Below, in pieces: positions 25,612 through 33,279 of a stretch of DNA of 64,000 nt. How positions within the stretch are numbered: position 1 is the first letter of the stretch; every line of letters starts with the position of its first letter. Source of the DNA: Marinoscillum sp049115815 (GTDB lineage: Bacteria; Bacteroidota; Bacteroidia; Cytophagales; Cyclobacteriaceae); assembly GCA_049115815.1 (NCBI GenBank), contig JAGDZO010000007.1:186001-250000 (forward strand). Direction: 5' to 3'. Position numbers and translations under genes: made by a program. The notes under the pieces were generated by a model. The model was not told where the DNA came from, did not search any database, and saw only the letters and a list, made by a program, of their open reading frames with translations.

Positions 25612-27576
25612 ATGAAGCAATTTGGTCTATTGGCTCTGTTAACCTTGTCATTCTGTGCCAATGCAGATGTCATTGACAGTCTGAAGCAGGAGCTCATAAA
25701 TTCTCCAGATCAGGCCATCGAGATCAATCTTGCTTTGGCTGAAAAATACAGCCAGATTGACTTGGATTCCATGCTCTATTTTGCCCAATCTGCAAGAGAC
25801 AGAGCGGCGGACTTAGAAGATATGAGCTCATTGGTAGAGGCTTACAATCTTATTGGTGTTTGCTTTTTGTATGCTGAAGATTATTCATCGGCTGAAATAA
25901 ATATCAAAGAAGGCTTAGAAGTAGTCAGGAACAAAATTGACTCGTCAGAGATTTCAGCATTATTATCTAATTACGCTTCGAGCTTCTTCTATCAGGAAAG
26001 ACACGTTGAAGCCCTTAAGATTAGATATGAAGTGGAGAAAACGCTAAAAGAGGGTCCATCTAACTGGCGCCTATCACATTATATTAATATGTCAGCAATC
26101 TTTGGTGAATCTCGGCTTTTTTCTATTGAAGAAGAGTATTTATTTCAAGCACTAGAAGTCGCTTTTCAATTAGAAGATCAAAAGGCTCCCTATCGAATTT
26201 ATGACAACTTGGCATCTCTTAAGATAGATCAGGGCCAACTTGATACCGCCTTGGTTCTTCTAAAACAAGTATATGTGTATAGTCTTGAGAATGATATCTA
26301 CAACGTACCCTATATCTTAAATCAAATGGCTGATATCTATGGGAAATTGGATCAAAAAGACTCTATGGAATACTATTATCGAGAGGCTATTCATGTAGCG
26401 GAGGAGTTTGAATTGGGCGTGTCCATGGCTGACCTTCAGATTAGTCGCGCTTATCTCAGTCTGATTAACGAAAATCTCGATAGCAGCCTCTACTTTGCCA
26501 ATATAGTCCATGAGTACGATAGTGAGCAATATGAAGACGACCTAAATAATCTATACTGGTTGGTGTATGATAAAAAAGGAAATACCGACAGTGCATATGC
26601 CTATTTGCAAAGACTTTATAAGCCGAATAATGAAACTGATTACCAACATGCTGCGACGCTCAGCCGGATGCACTACATGAAACAAATCATGGAAGAGCAG
26701 CAGGAAAATCAAAAACTAAATGTTGAAAATGAGCAAGCCAAGAAGGATAATTTTCTACTCATTACGATCGTCTCTATCACAACTATAGTAGCGATAGTGA
26801 TTTTACTCCTATTAATCTATTCTTATAGAATTAGTCAGGAACGAAATCACGCTTTGATGCTCAAAAACCAAGCAATGAAGAAACTCGAAACTTCATTTTC
26901 CATTAACAACAAATTGCAGCAAATGATTAGCCATGATTTCAAAGGTCCACTGGCTAATATTATTTCTCTTTTGGAATTAAATACCAAACTTCAAAATCCT
27001 GATATTTTAAATAAAGCGCTTCCGAGTATTATGGGCCAGGTCAACTCTCTACTTCACGTTTTTGACTCTGTACAGCGGTGGACCATGCTGCAAAATGACA
27101 CATTGAAAATCATTCCAGAAGAATTTGAGTGGAACACGGCTATTCAAAATACTATTGACGTAGTGAAACCACAAGCTACTTCAAAATCGATTGAGATCAA
27201 TTCGGAAATGGTTGGCAACATAACGCTAAGCACAGATCGAATTATCATTGAAACCATAGCTAGAAACCTGCTTAATAATGCGATAAAGTTTTCTCCAAAA
27301 AACAGTATCATCAAGGTTACAGCTGCCTCCGAAGGTGCTACTCTTACTTTTTCGGTCATTGATCAGGGGGTTGGCATAGATCAAGACACCCTAAAAATTC
27401 TTAATGATGAACAAAGAGTCACCAAAAAAGGAACCGAAAATGAAGAAGGAACGGGACTTGGACTGGCGATGATAAGAGAATTTCTAGTTTTGCTAAAAGG
27501 CTCCATGAGTATCTCAAGCGAGGCGGAGAAAGGAACTAGAATCGAAGTGCGGATACCCGATATAGTGGCTGTTTGA
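25612..27576 (+). CDS. TPR-sensor histidine kinase
   Basis: A 654-residue membrane kinase. Signal peptide at 1-18, periplasmic TPR helices at about 25-360, coiled segment, membrane helix near 388-408 (TIVSITTIVAIVILLLLIYSY), then HisKA with H441 (MISHDFKGPLANI) and HATPase with the N box NLLNNAIKFSP, DQGVGI and GTGLGLAMI. The start ATG 25612 places the signal peptide at the N-terminus. Its kinase module is of the SHDxxGP type, like the hybrid at 29833-30975, and differs from the AHEIQNP type of the kinase array further right. No receiver follows directly; partner unknown. Confidence 0.93.
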   Translation: MKQFGLLALLTLSFCANADVIDSLKQELINSPDQAIEINLALAEKYSQIDLDSMLYFAQSARDRAADLEDMSSLVEAYNLIGVCFLYAEDYSSAEINIKEGLEVVRNKIDSSEISALLSNYASSFFYQERHVEALKIRYEVEKTLKEGPSNWRLSHYINMSAIFGESRLFSIEEEYLFQALEVAFQLEDQKAPYRIYDNLASLKIDQGQLDTALVLLKQVYVYSLENDIYNVPYILNQMADIYGKLDQKDSMEYYYREAIHVAEEFELGVSMADLQISRAYLSLINENLDSSLYFANIVHEYDSEQYEDDLNNLYWLVYDKKGNTDSAYAYLQRLYKPNNETDYQHAATLSRMHYMKQIMEEQQENQKLNVENEQAKKDNFLLITIVSITTIVAIVILLLLIYSYRISQERNHALMLKNQAMKKLETSFSINNKLQQMISHDFKGPLANIISLLELNTKLQNPDILNKALPSIMGQVNSLLHVFDSVQRWTMLQNDTLKIIPEEFEWNTAIQNTIDVVKPQATSKSIEINSEMVGNITLSTDRIIIETIARNLLNNAIKFSPKNSIIKVTAASEGATLTFSVIDQGVGIDQDTLKILNDEQRVTKKGTENEEGTGLGLAMIREFLVLLKGSMSISSEAEKGTRIEVRIPDIVAV

Positions 27577-27789
27577 GAAGCCATTGTTGAAGCTTACGCT
27601 GGACTTTTTCCAGAATAGGCTATGGTCAACTTTTACCAATTAAAATGAATATAGGTTCGATCAACAGCTCTTTAAGCACAAATCGTCGACATGAAGTAAC
27701 TGTGGCTATTGCTCCAGTTTGATGTGATCAATGACTATTCTCATTCAATCAAAACCAAATCTTCTTTTAGAAGACCTCTAATGCCTTAG

Positions 27790-28329
27790 ATGAACAACAG
27801 TAACACTATCAACCTTATTGGAAGACTCCAGAAAATCGGATACAAACAACAATTATTGTTTCAAAAGAATAGGATATATCTGGAATCAAAGTCTTTAGCG
27901 CTTAATAGCAATGACTTGTTTTTCGTTGATGCGGGCTATTTCAATAAAGTTTCTACAGAATACATTTTTGCTATCTCATCTCCTATGCATAAAGTGAAAG
28001 GCTGCCTTTTGCTTAACCAATCACAATATGATGCGCTACTCGAAAATGGGTTTGAAGACAAATTCTCATTCGATGTAGAACATTTTAACGAATCTAAACC
28101 TGCCCTGAAGATCAAGAGGCAGTATGGTATGCGAAAGATTTCTCAATCAGAATTTGATCCTGAGCGATACATCTTCAGAGTAGGTTTCTCAGATTTTCCT
28201 TCTTGTCCTTTTGGAAATACATTTATGGGTTTAGGCTATGACTTAAAAAAGAAAGAATATGTCAGGCTCTCACCGGCTATTCTGAAACAAAAGAATTTAA
28301 CTACTGAAAACAACTCCAACCCACAGTAA
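27790..28329 (+). CDS. Uncharacterised protein, weakly like a small Bacteroidota PRPP-synthetase-named family
   Basis: A 179-residue soluble protein. Residues 8-75 (LIGRLQKIGYKQQLLFQKNRI, FFVDAGYF, EYIFAISSPMHKVKGCLLLNQ) resemble the roughly 100-residue Bacteroidota proteins misleadingly named phosphoribosylpyrophosphate synthetase, whose role is unknown. The rest (KRQYGMRKISQSEFDPERYIFRVGFSD) is unassigned. ATG 27790 follows a 213 bp spacer. It could be a regulator or stress protein; I give no function. Confidence 0.7.
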   Translation: MNNSNTINLIGRLQKIGYKQQLLFQKNRIYLESKSLALNSNDLFFVDAGYFNKVSTEYIFAISSPMHKVKGCLLLNQSQYDALLENGFEDKFSFDVEHFNESKPALKIKRQYGMRKISQSEFDPERYIFRVGFSDFPSCPFGNTFMGLGYDLKKKEYVRLSPAILKQKNLTTENNSNPQ

Positions 28330-28487
28330 AAGACAAAAACGTTGACGGAAATAGTAAAAGGTGAATTTTTGATGCAGATCGATTTTTTTGGAGATTATGA
28401 TGACCAGTTGTTAGGTTAAAATTTAGTTCAGGTGTTTTATCATTCTAGATTGATAAGCATAATTAACAACCCAAATAAAACAATCCT

Positions 28488-29285
28488 ATGCCGACAGAAA
28501 TATTGCAACACCATCAAAAGGCTATCGATAATCTTACTGAGGAATACCAGAGCGATCCTAAATATCTGGCATTGATCATAGGAGGATCTGTAGCCAAGCA
28601 ATGCGCCAGACCGGACTCAGATGTGGATTTCATGATTGTTGCGACAGAGGATGAGTATGCTCGGCGAATAGCTGTTGGCGATCTCTTTATCAATAGGACT
28701 GATCTTTGCGACTATGTGGGTGGCTATGTAGATGGCAAGGTGATCAATATGCAATATCTCTCAGATGTAGCTGAGAAAGGAAATGAACCATCAAGAGCTG
28801 CCTTTGACGGAGCATTTCTCGCTTATTCCAGGGTGGATCAACTCGAATCTCTTTTAGACAAGATTGCGCATTATCCTGAATCGGGTCATAACGAAAGGAT
28901 CAAGTCTTTCTATGCCATGGCATTCATTCAAAACTGGCTTATGGGTGAGGCGAATCGGCATGACAATGTCTACACCAAAGCAAGAGCAGCGTCTCAACTT
29001 GCCTTGTTTGCCAGTCGGCTAATCTTGGCTCACAATAGAGTACTCTACCCCTACCACAAGTGGATGCTCCACTATCTTGAGAAATGCGAGCGAAAGCCAA
29101 AAGACTTCTTAAAAAACATCGAAGTGCTGCTGAAAGAACCCAATTCCAAAAACGCCAATAAACTTTTCCAAAGCATTCAAGAATTTGAAAACTGGGGAGT
29201 CACGGATCATCAGGCTTATATGTGGTTTATGGAAAAGGTAGAGTGGCGCTGGATGAGTGAAACCACTTCATTGGAAGATCTGTGA
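28488..29285 (+). CDS. Nucleotidyltransferase-fold protein
   Basis: A 265-residue cytoplasmic protein. The Pol-beta-type nucleotidyltransferase motif is complete: G33-S34 in IIGGSVAKQ followed by D45 and D47 in DSDVDFMIV. The helical second half (INMQYLSD, FYAMAFIQNWLMGEANRHDNVYTKARAASQLALFASRLIL) suits a KNTase-like or MNT-like C-terminal helical domain. It might adenylylate a small molecule or protein; it is much larger than toxin-antitoxin MNT antidotes and has no HEPN partner next to it. Confidence 0.85.
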   Translation: MPTEILQHHQKAIDNLTEEYQSDPKYLALIIGGSVAKQCARPDSDVDFMIVATEDEYARRIAVGDLFINRTDLCDYVGGYVDGKVINMQYLSDVAEKGNEPSRAAFDGAFLAYSRVDQLESLLDKIAHYPESGHNERIKSFYAMAFIQNWLMGEANRHDNVYTKARAASQLALFASRLILAHNRVLYPYHKWMLHYLEKCERKPKDFLKNIEVLLKEPNSKNANKLFQSIQEFENWGVTDHQAYMWFMEKVEWRWMSETTSLEDL

Positions 29286-29326
29286 TTAAATAAGAGTTGA
29301 CAAATCAAATATTGAATTCTCCTACA

Positions 29327-29357
29327 ACCCAGTTAGGGTTTCAAACCCTAACTGGGT
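29327..29357. repeat. Perfect 15-bp palindromic hairpin
   Basis: Arms acccagttagggttt at 29327-29341 and aaaccctaactgggt at 29343-29357 are exact reverse complements around a single C (a real loop would open 3-5 bases). It lies 42 bp after the nucleotidyltransferase gene. No T-tract follows on either strand, so it is not a classical intrinsic terminator; a dispersed palindromic repeat or a transcript-end stabilising hairpin are both possible. Confidence 0.75.
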
Positions 29358-29449
29358 CAACAGACTCCCAATGGAAAGAAACGAAGCTTGAGTAGCATTT
29401 CACAAAATTCTCGCCAATATGCTATCTTTATGATTCACAAATTTCCGCT

Positions 29450-29830
29450 ATGCCTACTACCTTTTCTTGTCTTGCGATAGATGATGATTCATTGTTTTTA
29501 AGAAAATTGTCTGTCTTTGTAGAATCAATCGAGTGGCTCGACCTTGTCAAAACAGTCAACAATCCTGTCCAAGGAGCAAAAGCCATTTTTGAGGTTGAAC
29601 CTGACATATTATTCTTGGATATGGAGATGCCTCATGTAGATGGCAACTACCTTATCGATTGGATTGGCCCGAGACTGGCCAAAATGACAAAGCCACCGAA
29701 AATCATTATCGTTTCATCCTTAAATTTTTCTGACGAGGAAAAACAATCAAGCGTGGCAGGTTATATCAATAAGAGTCAGGTAACCAGTGCAGAGAACCTT
29801 AGTCAACTTGTAAAAGGTATTATTGATTGA
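29450..29830 (+). CDS. Stand-alone response-regulator receiver
   Basis: A 126-residue CheY-like receiver with no output domain. Acidic pocket D11-D12-D13, phospho-acceptor D57 (LFLDMEMPHVDG), the switch residue in IIIVSSLN, and the lysine in YINKSQ. It is convergent with the big kinase operon, ending 2 bp from the stop of the hybrid gene. Partner kinase unknown. Confidence 0.92.
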   Translation: MPTTFSCLAIDDDSLFLRKLSVFVESIEWLDLVKTVNNPVQGAKAIFEVEPDILFLDMEMPHVDGNYLIDWIGPRLAKMTKPPKIIIVSSLNFSDEEKQSSVAGYINKSQVTSAENLSQLVKGIID

Positions 29831-29832
29831 TA

Positions 29833-30975
29833 TCAAGATGCATGAGCCGGAAAGCTGACTGTGAAAGTCGTTCCTTTTCCCTCTTCGCTCTTCACAGACA
29901 CGCTGCCTTTATTCAATTTCATAAATTCATTCACGAGCTGCAGTCCTAGGCCTACGCCTTTTTCACCTTGTGTTCCATAGGTGCTCTTTTGTCCGGACAA
30001 CTTAAATATTTCATCAAGTTTCTCCTGAGCTACTCCAATTCCCGAATCTTTCACTGCAATACTCACTTGATCACCTCCACTTTCTGACGAGATCTCAATC
30101 TTCCCATTTTCTTCAGTGAATTTCAATGCATTGTTGATCAAGTTTCTGAAAACAGTCAAGGTAGTATTTAGGTCTGCCCAGATTGTGGTTCCTGGTTCTA
30201 TTGCATTTGAAATGGTAATGTTTTTGACTTTGGATGACGAATGAAAAATCTGGACCAAATCATCTATCATTTGATGTGCCTCTATCTGTTCTGGTTCGTA
30301 TGGGATGATACTCAATTCTGAAGAAGCCCAATTGAGCAAATTGTCCAAAAGCCTGGAAAGCTGATCCGTAGCCTGTCCTACCTCTGAAATCATTTCTTCC
30401 AACTCATCATACTTCTTGCTTTTGATGTAATTTTCCAAAATGGCCCCAAGGCCTTGGAATGAATTAACCGGACCTCTCAAGTCATGTGAGATAATGGCAA
30501 AAAATCGGTCTTTCAGTTTTTTCTGAGCGTTGATTTCATCTAGATAGATTTTCAGTGTGTCGTTTTCCCTCAAGGTTTCAGCACTTTCCTTTTGCTGCTC
30601 TACTCGCTTGATAGTCTTAGTCATTGTCACTTCCAAATCCTTGAAGTCTATCGGCTTGGTGATGAAATCAAAAGCACCCAAGTTCATGGCAGTACGGATA
30701 TTCTCCAAATCACCATAGGCTGAGACTATGACCGTCTCGAGGAAATAATTCTTAGTGTTCAATTCTCCTAGCAGTGCCAATCCATCCATCTCAGGCATGT
30801 TGATATCAGTCAATACTAGATCAACATCTTGGTTTTGATCTAATGACTCAAGAGCTTCTCGTCCATTGCCAGCGAAAAGAAAATCATAATTTTTCTCTTT
30901 GATTTGCTTCCGAAAACGTTGCCTGATCAATGCTTCCAAATCCGGCTCATCATCTACTACAAGAATACGAGTCAT
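29833..30975 (-). CDS. Receiver-histidine kinase hybrid (N-terminal receiver)
   Basis: A 380-residue soluble protein: receiver at 1-125 with D57 (VLTDINMPEMDG), a short coiled linker at 125-150, HisKA with H164 (IISHDLRGPVNSF) and HATPase at 265-378 (NLINNALKFTE, KDSGIGVAQ, GVGLGLQLVNEF). No membrane segment, so it should receive phosphate or protein signals in the cytoplasm and relay onwards. The receiver is close to the neighbouring stand-alone receiver (both have QRFRKxI after the acidic pocket), suggesting duplication. It overlaps that gene by 4 bp and is the last gene of the array operon. Confidence 0.93.
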   Translation of the reverse strand: MTRILVVDDEPDLEALIRQRFRKQIKEKNYDFLFAGNGREALESLDQNQDVDLVLTDINMPEMDGLALLGELNTKNYFLETVIVSAYGDLENIRTAMNLGAFDFITKPIDFKDLEVTMTKTIKRVEQQKESAETLRENDTLKIYLDEINAQKKLKDRFFAIISHDLRGPVNSFQGLGAILENYIKSKKYDELEEMISEVGQATDQLSRLLDNLLNWASSELSIIPYEPEQIEAHQMIDDLVQIFHSSSKVKNITISNAIEPGTTIWADLNTTLTVFRNLINNALKFTEENGKIEISSESGGDQVSIAVKDSGIGVAQEKLDEIFKLSGQKSTYGTQGEKGVGLGLQLVNEFMKLNKGSVSVKSEEGKGTTFTVSFPAHAS

Positions 30976-31349
30976 GCGTTTAGAGATTTGATTCTTTCCT
31001 TTAGCAAGTTGAAATCGAGTGGTTTTGTGAAGAATTCCTCTGCACCTAAATCGTGGGCAGTATCCTTATTCTCTTGATCACCATATGCCGATATCATCAT
31101 GATGATGGGCGGTGGTGGCGTATAGTCTTTCTTGACTTTTTCCAGCAATTGCAGTCCGCTCATGCCTGGCATGTTGATATCAGATAGGATAAGACTATTC
31201 TGATGTCCATTTTTATCTAGATAAGCCAGCGCCTCTTCGCCAGATAATACAAATTCCATCTCAACCTCTTTGTTTCTGATTTCCTTTCGGAACCGTTGCT
31301 GGAACATCGGTTGGATGTCTTTCTCGTCATCTACAACTAGTATTTTCAT
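30972..31349 (-). CDS. Response-regulator receiver of the kinase-array operon
   Basis: A 125-residue CheY-like protein, no output domain. Acidic pocket D7-D8, phospho-acceptor D57 (LSDINMPGMSG), MISAYGD and FTKPLDF are all present. The ATG at 31349 follows the stop of kinase 1 by 7 bp; an upstream in-frame ATG at 31406 lies inside that kinase gene. It is the only separate receiver in the operon and so the most likely shared target of the five kinases (inference). Confidence 0.93.
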   Translation of the reverse strand: MKILVVDDEKDIQPMFQQRFRKEIRNKEVEMEFVLSGEEALAYLDKNGHQNSLILSDINMPGMSGLQLLEKVKKDYTPPPPIIMMISAYGDQENKDTAHDLGAEEFFTKPLDFNLLKERIKSLNA

Positions 31350-31356
31350 GTTAGTT

Positions 31357-33279
31357 TTAGTTAATCGGTAATGAAATAATAAATTTAGTTCCTTTTCCTT
31401 CTTCACTCTCTACTTTGATCTCTCCTCCGTGACCTTTGGTCACTATGTCGTAGCTCATGCTCAAACCCAATCCAGTTCCTTCGCCTGTTGGCTTAGTAGT
31501 GAAGAATGGTTGAAAAATCTTTTCCTTGATGTCGTCAGGAATGCCAGAGCCATTATCTGAGACGGTGATTAACACCCCCCTTTGTTCCCCCTCAAGTGGG
31601 GAAATTAGTTTAGTGCTTACAACAACCTCTGGTTTCTCAACACCTTTCACCGCTTGAAATGCATTGTTAATCAAGTTCAAAATAACGCGTCCTATATCTT
31701 GAGAGACTACTTTGACTTTAGGAAGGTTTGGATCAAGATCGGCTTTGAAATCTGCATTAAATGACTTGTCCTTTGCTCTCAGGCCATGATAAGCTAATCG
31801 GAGATACTCATCCGCCAAAGCATTGATATCAGTCAGCTCCTTCTCTACTGAGCCAGAACGCGAGTGCTGCAGCATACTCTTTACTATTTCCTCGGCGCGC
31901 TTGCCATGGTGGTTGATTTTGGTTTCGTTTTCCGAGAGGTCTTTTATGATGGCAGAGACTTCCTCTTGATCATTTTGCGCTACAGCATCTTTTAGTTCAT
32001 CGAGCAACTCCTTATTAAGATCCGAGAAGTTATTCACGAAATTCAGCGGATTCTGAATCTCGTGGGCTATGCCGGCGGTTAGTTCTCCTAAAGAAGCCAT
32101 TTTCTCGGAGTGGATGAGTTGGGTTTGGGTGGATTTGAGTTGGTTATATGCTGATTCAATTTTCCTACTTGATTTCTGTTTTTGTCTACTTCCACGATAA
32201 ATAATGATTATAACAACAACCAAAAAAAACGACCCTCCTAACAGGGCATTCATTATTATTCTATTATCATAAAGCCTTTTTTGATTTTCGCTTTCAATTT
32301 TTCTAAGAGATTCTTTCAGTTTGATTGATTGGATTTTATTGATGTTGGCCTGATTATAAATAGATGAGCTAAGAGCTGTCTCCATTTTTGAATAAAAAAA
32401 TGCACTATCAAGTTGATCGTTTAGTTCATATACTATGCTCAAATATTTTGCTCCAAGCAAAATAAGATATTCATTAACCTCAGCTTTTCCACGCTTTATC
32501 AAAGAATTAGCCTCTTCTTTAACTTTATTGAATTGATGTTTTTTAATTAAATGAGGTAAATAAAATTTACCTCCTACTAGCAATACCTGATTTTGCTGAT
32601 TGGAAATAGGGATGGCTTTTGCTCTTGAAAAGTACTCATCCGCCTGACCATAATCATCTTTTAGTGAATAGGCATAAGCAATAGTTGCTAACGCTATATG
32701 TCTTATATTCGAACTCTTGACCTTCTTGTTTATTTCCAATGTGCGTTTTCCATGATATAAAGCGGAATCAGGTGAGTTTACATAAGCAAAATATTGAGCC
32801 ATATTATTGTGATATTGAATAAGCATCCAATAATACCTCGGATGATCTTTCTGAGGGATATACTTTATTCCTTCAATCGTATTCAAACGAGCTTCTTCAT
32901 AGTTTTTTAAATCAAAATAACTGGATGAAATATCATAATATATTGAACTAATTCTTCTTTTGTCACCGACTTTTATGGCCAGAGGAAGCGCCTTATAGTA
33001 GTATTCAAATGCAGAAACATTATCTCCTCTTGTTCCATCAAAATAGAATCCAATATAATTGTATCCAATCGCGAGAAGAGAATCATTATTTAGTTCTTGA
33101 GCAATAACAATGAGCTGCATACACTTAGCTGAATCTGTATTGGAACCATTATATGCTTCCTGAAGAAGTTCCAATTCTACCTTTCGAAACTGCTCTAAAA
33201 GCTTACTCTCTTGAGAATATGCATTAAAGACCAAGAAAGTGAAAACAAAAATTTGAATGGTTCTTTTCACGCCTAGCAT
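31357..33279 (-). CDS. Array kinase 1: TPR-sensor histidine kinase
   Basis: A 640-residue membrane kinase. Signal peptide at 1-22, TPR helices at about 30-325, membrane helix near 342-362 (ALLGGSFFLVVVIIIIY), coiled linker, HisKA with H406 in AGIAHEIQNPLNFVNNFSDLN, and HATPase (NLINNAFQAVK, SDNGSGIPDD, GEGTGLGLSMSYDIVTKGHGG). The sensor half is homologous to that of array kinase 4 (shared GSNxDS, ELNNDSLxAI, DKRRISSIY), whereas the kinase half is nearly identical to kinases 2 and 3. Its start overlaps the kinase 2 stop by 7 bp, and it precedes the receiver gene by 7 bp. Confidence 0.93.
   Translation of the reverse strand: MLGVKRTIQIFVFTFLVFNAYSQESKLLEQFRKVELELLQEAYNGSNTDSAKCMQLIVIAQELNNDSLLAIGYNYIGFYFDGTRGDNVSAFEYYYKALPLAIKVGDKRRISSIYYDISSSYFDLKNYEEARLNTIEGIKYIPQKDHPRYYWMLIQYHNNMAQYFAYVNSPDSALYHGKRTLEINKKVKSSNIRHIALATIAYAYSLKDDYGQADEYFSRAKAIPISNQQNQVLLVGGKFYLPHLIKKHQFNKVKEEANSLIKRGKAEVNEYLILLGAKYLSIVYELNDQLDSAFFYSKMETALSSSIYNQANINKIQSIKLKESLRKIESENQKRLYDNRIIMNALLGGSFFLVVVIIIIYRGSRQKQKSSRKIESAYNQLKSTQTQLIHSEKMASLGELTAGIAHEIQNPLNFVNNFSDLNKELLDELKDAVAQNDQEEVSAIIKDLSENETKINHHGKRAEEIVKSMLQHSRSGSVEKELTDINALADEYLRLAYHGLRAKDKSFNADFKADLDPNLPKVKVVSQDIGRVILNLINNAFQAVKGVEKPEVVVSTKLISPLEGEQRGVLITVSDNGSGIPDDIKEKIFQPFFTTKPTGEGTGLGLSMSYDIVTKGHGGEIKVESEEGKGTKFIISLPIN
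31571..31604. repeat. Repeat-like loop sequence in kinase 1 ATPase domain
   Basis: On the coding strand the segment contains ttcccc, a seven-base spacer and ggggaa, a small inverted repeat, followed by a g-run. It encodes SPLEGEQRGV between two strands of the HATPase domain. Kinases 2 and 3 carry a longer version at the same place. Confidence 0.5.

Noticed and set aside
28488..29285. Nucleotidyltransferase gene as the antitoxin of a MNT/HEPN pair
   Set aside because: It is about twice the size of MNT antitoxins, and no HEPN-type gene is adjacent.
33273..33279. Overlap of kinases 1 and 2 as a possible frameshift or split gene
   Set aside because: Each has its own signal peptide, sensor and complete transmitter; the 7-bp overlap is ordinary operon coupling.
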